Positions 10,168-20,800 of a DNA stretch of 64,000 nt are shown one piece after another. The notes beneath the pieces were generated by a model. The model saw only the letters and a list, made by a program, of their open reading frames with translations. It searched no databases and was not told the origin of the DNA. Location of the stretch: assembly GCF_964204645.1 (NCBI RefSeq), contig NC_134029.1, positions 6,147,001-6,211,000 on the forward strand, read 5' to 3'. Position numbers and translations under genes: made by a program. This DNA is from Tubulanus polymorphus. Taxonomy: Eukaryota; Nemertea; Palaeonemertea; Tubulaniformes; Tubulanidae. Each line of letters starts with the position of its first letter. The first letter of the stretch is position 1.

Positions 10168-10779
10168 TATTTATGTAGTCTGGCTCATCCCTGGTGACTC
10201 CGCGATTATATAGTTTGTCTCAATCAACAATTAGTCGTTGCATTAATAGAATCTGCTGTCTCAAAAAAGCACACAAAAACGATATAACTACGTTCATATG
10301 GGAATTTTAGAACAGCTTCTAAAACTGCGACCATACAGACAAGATACATGTATATCCGAAAAAAAATAAAACACCGAAATGTCAAAAATACATTTAGCAA
10401 CACAGAATTAAAAAAAAAACAATGTTTATAGTCCGAAAGGTAAACGTAAAACAGTTTTATTGCCAGTCGAACTGGAGTTAGCGTCAGTTTCAGATTGCTA
10501 AATTGAATTTTTTGCAGCATGAAGCGGTTGCAACATCGTCAAAAAGTAATTGTTGCGTGAAATTTGCATTTCACATTTTTTCTCTTTTATTCTGAAGAAA
10601 TCTCATCCACCTTCGGATTGGCTGCTATTTTCTTTGAGTATCTTCGGTAGATTCGTCTTTAAAAACTCCACGCCTTAACAAGTAACAATGGTAAAAAACC
10701 ATTGATGAAAGCACTCAGTACGCGCTGTGACGATAATATGTATGAAACCCTGTAATGGAAAATTAGAGTTAGAAAATTT
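10168..10779. other. Intergenic sequence, nothing recognised
   Basis: AT-rich sequence with poly-A/T runs near 10380-10420. ORFs on both strands are short and have no recognisable motif. Confidence 0.4.
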
Positions 10780-10886
10780 GTCGTTGAGTTGATTATTAAT
10801 TCAACGTTTCGACTGTAATCTATTATCATTAAGTATTCCCGAAGATGACTGTGAATAAACGAACGTTGAATAAACTACTCAGCGAC
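10780..10886. mobile_element. Short inverted-repeat element with ATTCAACGTT arms
   Basis: The left arm begins GTCGTTGAGT at 10780 and continues to ATTCAACGTTTCG. The right arm, read in reverse complement from 10886, begins GTCGCTGAGT and continues TTATTCAACGTTCG. The centre holds TCGACTGTAAT and CCCGAAGATGACTG. It is about 107 bp, has no coding capacity, and looks like a tiny non-autonomous or foldback element. The core words TTTCGACT and a TCTTC-GGAAT word recur in the element at 31189-31373. Confidence 0.5.
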
Positions 10887-11311
10887 TTTATTTCTTTTTA
10901 GTATGGGAGTTTTTATACATCACCAAGGGTGACTTTATGAAATGAAGATTTTTTACGCAGGTTTATGAGATACGTTGTCGTCATCATGTATCAAGCCAAT
11001 CAGATGCGTTGTTTTTCACTGGCAGATTCGTTATGTATCTGATTGGCGAAATACATAGAATAGTGGCCGCTAAGCGGCAACCTGTCCATTGAAAGCTTGG
11101 GCAATGTAATAGGCCTAGACCAATGAAGGGTTTGCGTTGGCGCGCGCTTCAGTGGGTGGCAATCCAACCTGGCAAGCGAGGTTGGAGAAACGTATATTGG
11201 GTGCGCCACAATTTTTTTTAATTGCAAAATAACTACTGCAATGTCACTATCTATTGACGATTTCCGTAAATTTCACTAATATAACTGTCATAAAAAGGTA
11301 GTTCAATCATA

Positions 11312-11334
11312 GACTCTAAAACGCTTTTAGAGTC
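11312..11334. repeat. Perfect palindrome, copy 1 of a dispersed motif
   Basis: Two 10-base arms, GACTCTAAAA and TTTTAGAGTC, are separated by CGC. An almost identical palindrome is at 55365-55392. At both sites an ATGGCCAAA word follows 35-50 bases downstream. Confidence 0.6.
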
Positions 11335-12139
11335 CACGGTACAATCAAGGACGAAATGATTATCCGCGATGGCCAAAATTTTTACCATAGGAGTTGGCGG
11401 CTAATTTAATCAAAATGTGAATGCATAAAAATCAACGAATAAAGTGGATAAAATGTCCATGTACATTGTACCTAAAACAGCTGATACAGCTAACCATGGA
11501 TGAATAAACTAAGCAAGAATTGCTAAAAGCCATCGAGCGAAAATGTGAATGTATTTCCTTGTACTTCCTAGCGTTCTAGTTGGAGTAGATTAACTTTGTC
11601 GAATCAGTCCAGTTTTTCTTATCCGAAGCCCTCCTTCTTTTGAGTTTACGCTAGCGTTTTTATTTGTTTCAGTCGACGATGACATGGCGTGATATTTACG
11701 GAAAAGAAGTAATACCAAAATATTGTACTCAACGACCGCCGCGAATTCGGCAAATTTGGCCATCGGTCAATTAATGTGCACTGAGTTTATAACTAGCCCA
11801 ATCACATAAACGCTCGTATATATAAACAAATGATTCCAGTATGCTGAATACTGTTACTGTTACGATTACTGTTAACTAATTCCATTATTTCTAGTGTGGG
11901 TTCCGTGTGTGTGCAAATAACTTCGCATACACTCTTGAAGGCTTTTGAGGATGTTGTCAATGATGACGCGCAAATTCGTGAAGCTTTCCACGTTTTTTAT
12001 TTCTGACACAAATCATTACGAACGAATCATGGCTTTTCCGCTCGGTTGAACAGCGGTTAAAAGATCCATATACTCAACGTTGGATTAACACGACTCGCGC
12101 GTCTAACAGGGCACTTTCCTACCGCCAATTTAAAACTAG

Positions 12140-12610
12140 TATATATATATATATATATATATAATTAGTTTATTGTCATCTTTTATACATAAATAAAAAC
12201 CAGCTTATATAGGCTTACAAGACAAAAAGGAGTTATGTTGGTTAAGTGCATAATGGCGGTGCATTACGCAGAATGGACGCCTCATTTACAAACTTACACA
12301 CGTGATTAATAATGTGATCATTCGCTAGAATCAAGGACAATTGGTCTGTAGTGGATAGAATATCCATATCAATATCTTAGAGTTCCTTAATTTTAGCGAA
12401 CAATGTAATACGGCAATCACTATATGCTAGACATTCACACAAAAAGTGAATTTCTGTCTCAACTACTCGCTCAGGACAAGAAGGGCATAGAATATTACTT
12501 ACGAGCCGTACTTGGATTATCCGAAATAAATGATCAACTATTGCTAGATTCAGAAACTCTAGTCTTGACTTACTTGTGGAAATTGGGGCCATAAGTGGAG
12601 TCTTGCACAA
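12140..12610 (-). mobile_element. 5'-truncated LINE fragment (ORF2 C-terminus)
   Basis: On the minus strand a reading frame ending at 12377 carries LCPSCPERVVETEIHFLCEC and a following CR, matching the C-terminal Cys/His finger (CxxC, H, C) of LINE ORF2 proteins. After the stop come about 200 bases of 3' UTR with TTTATT-type words and a (TA)12 tract at 12140-12164 at the 3' end. It lacks the endonuclease and reverse transcriptase, as expected for a 5'-truncated copy. Its sequence differs from the intact element, so it belongs to another family. Confidence 0.6.
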
Positions 12611-12744
12611 GCTTTAAAAACACTTTTTTAAGAGTTTTATAACTAGTCACTTATTTAAAAAACACATATTTTGAGTATATCGCTTTTGAATAATGAATTA
12701 TCATGAGGTTTAGTGTCCATCCGAACGAAGTGAAATTTCGTTTT

Positions 12745-12800
12745 TCGTGTCCATGGATGAAGTAATTTTTTCTTTTTGTTCCATGGCCAAAAAGCGTGTT
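12745..12800. repeat. Possible third copy of the palindrome-associated repeat
   Basis: GTCCATGGATGAAG is followed by TTCCATGGCCAAAAAGCGT (12779-12797). The copy near 55.4 kb has AGTCCATG and then ATGGCCAAACAGCGTC. The palindrome itself is absent here, so this is a partial or decayed copy. Confidence 0.3.
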
Positions 12801-13990
12801 CGTTCTAATGCACATCCATTACAAGTATTTAAAAGATTCATCGGTAATGATCGCAAACGCCTCGCGTGTATCTGGTTAGGAAATGAGATGTTCAATTATT
12901 AAACAACATACATCGTACAAAACCATCATACAGACATAACAGAGAGGGATAGATTGTTACGCCGTTTACCGTTGCTTCCGAATTTGCGAATTCTTCCTAG
13001 AACAGCCGCGGTACGAATCACAAGGCGAAGACCGAGCAATAGTTCAAACTGCCTTCGTAAAGTCAATATCATATTTGTGAAGAATTTTAGGCGAAGCTCG
13101 AATTTGATAAGCAGTTGTATTTAGGGATCATTGGGTGTATTATCTGACCGTGAGTTCAGTGCTGCAACTATTCTTACACAAGTAAACAGCGAAACGTGTT
13201 GGATTATTATACATCTAGATGGGGCTTTTTGTAAGTCGTTAAAAGCTTTGAACAGTTTCCGGGCGCCATCTTTTTGAATAACCGCTGGTTCCGCATAGTA
13301 TTTTCTCCCTATTTCTGATTTGATGTTTTTTTTGTCTCGTTGTTATCTTCATCCGATCTAGTAGATGTGAACGAAGTTAAAGAATTAAGTAGGAAAAAAA
13401 TACGAAAGAAAATGCGAAAACAATGCGGACCTAGCGTACTCAATAACCCGACCCATGGAAAGTATAGAAAAAAAGTGTATTACGTAAATACCAATATACT
13501 CCCGCGATCAACTTAGTTAATATTGTTGGACTGATTCTATTTCAATTGTCCATGTATTTTGCAGTCAATTTCCGGTAGTCTTTATGTCTGCATTTGTTAT
13601 ATTCTATATTTTCACACGATGATAAGAAATAGTGAAATTATGCCATGATACTGAAAGATTTAGTCCCCTTTTCAAACAAAGTAATAAAAATTGCCCCAAT
13701 GAGTAAAACGCGTCTCATATGAGAACCTTTTTAATACGCTGATTTTCGTAGATTGCATTTGAATACGATATGATGATATCGATTCTTCGTCGCAGCCAAC
13801 ATCTTGTGTGTGACCTTCAATTTACTACGATATATGGGTATTCGCATTAGACCCGATAGATTATGGATTACATCAATTATATCTGACTACTGAAACGTAC
13901 GATCAATTTTCTGACATCGGTGTCGACGTGAAACATCAACATTTGGACTACTAGCGCCGCCTAACTCGCGATTACAAGCAGAGTTGTTCT
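12801..13990. other. Intergenic sequence upstream of the complete channel gene
   Basis: No coding feature, RNA gene or clear repeat is seen. It probably holds upstream regulatory sequence of the gene starting at 14239, but no specific site can be supported. Confidence 0.35.
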
Positions 13991-13994
13991 CGCA

Positions 13995-14000
13995 TATAAG
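13995..14000 (+). promoter_or_regulatory. TATA-like box of the complete channel gene
   Basis: TATAAG, within CGCATATAAGCCG, lies about 240 bases before the ATG at 14239. Transcription would begin near 14025 and the 5' UTR would be about 210 bases. It rests on motif and position only. Confidence 0.25.
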
Positions 14001-14238
14001 CCGATGTCAACAGACGTCTTGTTGGAAATCCGCGTTATCCTAGCGATAGGATACACATGTTCCACTGGGAAACGCAATAGGAACTTGAGCAGCGCAGAGA
14101 AAAGCGATTCGTGGTCGTCCGAAAGCGCAGTTTATGCCTGGTCTCATCGACCAAACAGAGGAAATAATGCTGATATCCCGTAGATATAAATAAGCATTAT
14201 CGAGTGTCAAGATTGTAAAACGTATGGATACATGAAAA

Positions 14239-14777
14239 ATGGATGTCTTCTGTTTATTTGCGGTAGTTTTCAGCTGCACGTTTGTTTTGGGATCAATGCA
14301 TATTGCCATTGCTGCTAAAGAAATGAAAAGGTAGTGTGTTTTCTTACGTTTTCCCGTAATCAATTGTGAATAAGTATAGTTAGCTTAACATTTGACACTT
14401 CGAAACTATTTTTCTTATTTTATATATTCAAACAACACTGTGAAATAATGTTTTATAATTTAATTTCATTTTTTTCCTGAATAATTTACATCAATAGTTA
14501 AGCCTGCCAGATTAAGAAAATGATAGAATTACAATTACTTCGTTTCAATTACTCATTACTTTTTTCACAACTTTCACCGTGAGGGTTTGAAATGGAATAT
14601 AAGCGTGATTGCAATTCGATCTTTTTCATATTTAACCTCTTCTATCTTTTAAATTTTACTTGAAAAAGTTACAGGTTTTAGAATAAAGTTAGCATGTGGC
14701 TCGGGTATGTGTAAACATTGTTTCGGTCGATACCGATCCCTGAAGCTCCCTGAGCCTGAACTTAAGTTTCAAAATAC

Positions 14778-14873
<96 letters not shown>

Positions 14874-17800
14874 ATTAACGTATATACTACGTATATACCC
14901 GTTACTCAAAATTCCCATGAGTCGAATTCGAATCTGTAGTTGTAATAATTGGAAATGAACTACATTCGTACTAAAATTAAACACGCAACTAAGGAAGTGG
15001 AAATTGAACGGTTTTAAGCGACGGAAACCTGTTCAATACTGGCATGGCATTTGAATAATTGTTCTTTAAGCACTCAGCCCCTGGTGCTCAGAGAGGATTC
15101 TTTACACGCTTAATTATGAGTGCGTCGCTAACTGTTTCATAAACAATTTGCTTCCGTCTACACGACATAACACTCAACTCCGTGTATCTGAAACACATCA
15201 ATGTATATGGACACGAGGATATGTGAATGGTATACGAAAAACAAAACACAAATTGCGCTATTCACTTCTCATCGCACCGGACGTTGCCATAACAATTATA
15301 CGTATATGTTATATATGTTATGATATAACATGGCGAGATTACGAAGCCATTTATCCTTGATGATCAATTGTCATGACGAATCGAGCGCCCATGTCTTAGA
15401 TATGGTATACGGCATATATGCATATACGCCACGCTATATGAAGCATGGACGATTATTCAACAAGAAACCTAACTAAAATGATTATTGAGGCCTTGAAAAT
15501 TAACTAATTGCGTAGTATCGTCGACAATGAATGATGTAATGTGAATTGAAATTGAGGATCGATGAAGTTGTTTTGGATTTTAGTTTATCGATAATCGAAT
15601 TGAATTGACCGGCAACCAGTCTAGCCCCGATATATCGATGACGTAGTGCACATCCTCTCAAAACAATTATCAAAATTTATCATTAACAAAATAAGAGTTA
15701 TGAAATATATTCAATTACCAAATGAATAATCAACAAACACCATAACAGCGTCATAATCATGATTGTTATTTTGAAACGCCAATATCGATGACGTAGTGCA
15801 CATTGACTCACACGAAACCCGTCATATAAATGTAGTTTATTCTTTATCAAAGTGTTTAGTACACTTGTATGATAGATAATCAAAATAACAAATCTTAACA
15901 AAATAATCTAATACAAAATTACATGTTGAAAAAAACAGAAATATCAAGTTCATAGTAGTTATCAACGTATTTAAACATTATCGTAACGGTTTTACGGCGT
16001 CAAAAAACTACTGTATACTAGAGAATTTTAAAATTAAAGTATTGATACTTCAGTCTTTCACCGGAGGCCATTTTTCAGGTGTAAAGAAAGAAGCAGTATC
16101 AAGTTTGAGAGTTGTGAGTTGAATTTCGAGTCGGATGTAGAGTTAATTGAAAACGAAAGAGAAAGATGCTAAAATAAGAAGTGGGACATGGGCCCTTCTT
16201 CGTGAGACTTTCTATGACATTTTGTCAACGAGCACCGAGTCAAATTTCAAAAACTAGAAAACATTTTGTGGTAACCGTTACTACGTATATTGTTTTCTTC
16301 GATTACTGCAGGTCCGAATTCGTCAAGAAATTGTTGGACGACTATGATGAAAAGTTCCCGCCGAATATAGATCAAGGTAAAACGCATAGTATAAACGGAA
16401 ATCCGTAATATCTCAAATATGCATTATCGTATCCGGTCGTAGCGAATAACTCGCTACGAACCGTATCATAATGTTCTATCACCGCTATCATACGATAGCA
16501 GGCCGTCAATTGTAGCATCAATAAGATGGCTGACTTGTAATCCTATAAGTCTTATGATCCGTGTGAAAAGCTATGAATTTTTCTATTTCCATCATCTTAG
16601 AATTCTAATCTCATGAACATATATCGTTAACAACGATTTATTACGCAATGAATCGACGAATGATCTTGAAACGTATAGCAACAATACCGGTTCTGCGAAA
16701 AAATAGGATAACTTTTAAATCTTACGTAATATTTTCTATGCGATTAAAAGTGTATTTATTGTAAACTGGTTACATGTAATAACAATTCCGCGAAGGTTTC
16801 TGCAGTAATTGGATTCTCGTATCTCCGCGCATAGTCAATTATCCAACGCCGGAAAGATTTTTTGACTACCTCTCCAGTACGCAATTTACATGTTAATATG
16901 ATATATGCGTACATATATACTTGGAGTCCAGTCATGTTTTCTTCCTCAAGTGGTATAGCATGTTCCAGTATATGAATTAGGGGCATTACATAAATGGCCA
17001 TTAGTAGAAACCAAACTGTCGCAAATAATTTACCATGTTCGTGCTTTTTATACCGAAGGATAATTCGAGCTGGCTGTACGTCGTTCTCCATTATATTTGA
17101 CAAAATAAATGGTATTTTCGACGTTTTTCAAGATTCCCCTGTAAGTTATCATCGCATTAGCCAACAGATACGAGACGTTTGTGACCAATCATTGTTCAGC
17201 GTGGTTTAACAAAATGAGCATTGTGTATTCTGTATGGGTAATATTTTTGGAACATAAAGTTCCGCTGGTAGACCGCCAGTGACTAATGAAGAACTATGAG
17301 ACGTTTTAATTATATTGATTGGATTATTGGGGGATTTAGTTATTTCTTGTTGATTTCCAGCGTGTGATCTATCAGAATATACCTTTTGAGCTCCTGATTC
17401 TGCGCTCTGATCGAAAATCATCGTTTTCCTCATAAACGACGCAAGCTTAATCAAATCGAAAAGCCACGATGCATATCGAACGATCGGCTTAAAACAGAAG
17501 ACAAGATGACAGTTGTCAATTTAACAGTGCAGTTATAGAAAGCACCATCTGCCGAGAGGATAAAGATACGTCATTTTTATACGCAGAAACAGAAGATAGA
17601 AAAGCGCGAGATTCGTGTTTGATGACACTTTTTACTGACGCATAATTGCGGAAAAGCTAACTATCAACCACGACATAAAGTGTTATTCCATAAAAAACTT
17701 TTTTGTCATCTAGGATCCATCATAAAAAAGTTGTCGAAAAGAGGCTTTCGTGAATCCGTTTTATAACTACCATGCTACTTCATTTGACGTAGCTTTTAGG

Positions 17801-20800
17801 AATACTTATGTAACTAATTACAGCTATTCACGAGTCATTGCTATTATAACACTTGATGAAGCCAGCCATCTTCCGTTTTAATAAAACGTCATTTTCTATA
17901 AAAAGCCTCCAGTCGTATATATATGATTGGCTATCGGAATATCTTCTGCGATGAAGTTTTTCGAAGGCAACATTGTCGCCCTAATGACTTTGGTCTGTGG
18001 TAGAAGGCAAGTCGTTCAAAGGAGAGGGCATCCGTCTGATTATAGCAGTCAATACGTATAATTGATGAATATACGAACTATACAAAACTGAAGATTCAGC
18101 GTGAATGCTCGACGTGACAAGTTGATCCTGTCAGCTTTGCCAAAATTGGAAATGACGACCGATAACTTTATGCATATCAAAGATAACGTTTCTGATGAAC
18201 GTAGTGTTTCAAATAAGAGAAGAACAGCTACTCGGTATAGCCACTATACCATGTCGTTCACTCATAGCCATTACCCTTCCCCGTTTGTAAACATCAAATG
18301 CCACTTTTATTTGCAATACGCTAGCGTTTTTCGATCCGCTAGAGGCTACATCTCAAGATTATCAAAAGGTATCCCCCAAATTTAATTACAACATGTATAT
18401 ATTTCCATGACGGCAATACAAATTACCTTTGAAACCGCATTGCATACGTAGATACTCTGGTCCCATTTATGTTCAGAAGAGACCCGTAGAACTACAGTTA
18501 AACAATCCAGATACGGGAAATTATTCTAATTACTTGATTTACGTCAATGTGTCATTGCACACATATTTGAACTCAATTTAGATACTGAATTATTCAATGT
18601 ACCTGCTCTGTGACTCCGCTTACGTCTCTTAAATATCGGCCTGTGACCTCTTGGCCTTCTAAAGCGTGACTTGTGGGACTGACAGATGCTTAAAGCCCGG
18701 CGCAATAAACCTGTCGACTGAGGTAAAATATCTCGCGAGAACAACGTTCGCATCACCTGATACGTAGTTTCTCCTACGTGTCGGGGAAGAATACGATTAG
18801 GATCATCATAGTAACTTTGAATAAAAACCCCATGAATAGGTCGCTTTTTATATATCTGTTCATTATTGATGATTATTTACAGAGCATCCGACTATAATCA
18901 ACTGCAGCATCAACATATCAAGTTTCGACTCAATCAGCGAAATAAATATGGTAAATATATTAGATAATTTCTATCATTTGTTGACAGGGGAAAATCTATT
19001 TAAATGCCAGTAATTCCATTTTTCGAAGAAATTCGATAATTTTATTCAAAATCCATTTTTCTAATTTCGGTCATTTCTGCATCGCATCTATTTGCTAATT
19101 ATTTTATGACGGGCTATTCTAAATAATAACTTCGGGAGTATCTTAAGGGAGAATATAAGTAATAACACTTCTGGCATACTGTGACATTGGATACATCGAT
19201 CATAACCATGACTTGCACGAACTAGTGAAATTGTCTGATATATATTGTTTATGCGTGGCAAACTGTTTAGCGGAAATCTTCCATGCTCGACGATATATTT
19301 TTAAATCTATATCAATAATGGAGGCTTCTCGTGTTGTAATTCTCTATAACGCCTTGTATAATGGATCAATTTTTGCAGGATTACCGGATTACTACGTTCC
19401 TCGAATTGTCGTGGCGAGACCCTCGACTGAAATTTGACGATCTAATAAACGATCCGATGATAACCCTCGACGCGGCATTCGTCAACAAGTTCTGGATACC
19501 TGATATATTCTTCACCAATAGCAAACACGGAATGTTTCACGACATCACTGTACCCAATAAACTTATTCGAATTTACGACGACGGCTGGGTCATTTATATC
19601 GTAAGGTACGTCTGGTGGCCAACTCAATTCAATTCAAAGTTTATTGGTCAACAAACTAAATTTGCACAAAGCAGATAAATACAAAAAAATAAATACATGA
19701 GAATGGCAGACTTTATAAGTACACAAAATTTGACAGTAAATTAACATCATGATCATGTTACGATAAATGCCAGAAGATTTAATTATGTTATTTTAAAGAA
19801 GGCCTTTTTAAAGCATGCCTTTTCTTATATAATTCACTATATAACTCACCAAGATTCGTCCTGTGCAGTTAACTCAGTTGGTTGAGTGGAGGACTGGGAA
19901 TCAAGAGGTCCCTAGTTTGAAACCACCTCTGGCGTTGGTTCTCGAGACGCATAAATGGACTAAGCTATGCTAACTTATTAAGGTTATGCCATAACAACCT
20001 ATAAAAAGGCCCTTAAGACCCACTAGGGTTACAATGTTACTCGTAGTTGGGACGTAAAACTCTTCTTAACTAAGAGTCCAATTATACGGGGGACGCAACG
20101 GTAGCGTATAACCTATCAAATTAACACGAATATTTAATTAAGTACATTTCGCTCCGTCCTTATATAATAGAAATCGTGAGACAAATAGATATAGATGTGG
20201 TTACGATGAGGGAAAGTGACCAGACTAAACAATGTCTGTCTGAAGACATGTCATATTCATACGACCAGACACTCGAATATCCCTTCGAGGGCGATTGGTG
20301 CGGGGGAAATTGCAAATCATGTAGATTCGCACGGAGACTCCATATAAAGCAAGCGCCGAGAACTCGGTTGAAATTCATACTGTATAAGATCGTCTGATTA
20401 ATCGCAAGAATGTCCCGGATGACCAAATCGTTTGCAATTCGGAAACTATTCAAAGTTTCGACCATTAGCGTGCGATTGAGCACGAGATCCCAGAGCGCTT
20501 CGTAGGATTTACAACGTCAGTCGTATCTAAACCCGGTAAACGTCGCGAAGATCAATACGCAATTATTGCTCGGTGATGTATGCTTCATTCTAACCTTCGT
20601 CCTTATCCTTATTTTTATTCCAGGTTAACGCTGACACTGTCGTGCCCGATGAATTTGTACAAATTTCCACTCGATACGCAGATGTGTCGAGTGAGAATGG
20701 AGAGTTGTAAGTATCGTATTGCGGTGTGCGCGAAGAATTTAAATTGCCTCGAACAGCCCGAACTATATGCAACGCGACGAATGAAATATTCACTAAATCT

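Noticed and set aside
5055-10175. GTTATT(TA) near 5030 or 5060 and after the LINE tail as a target-site duplication
   Set aside because: The match is only about 8 bases, AT-rich, partly overlaps the tail repeat, and two different upstream positions fit equally well.
16756-17103. 115-codon minus-strand frame in intron 1 of the channel gene, with two hydrophobic stretches
   Set aside because: The ATG-initiated part is about 111 codons, upstream frames carry stops, and no splice signals join it to another exon. No family is recognised, and such length is expected by chance in 64 kb of AT-rich DNA.
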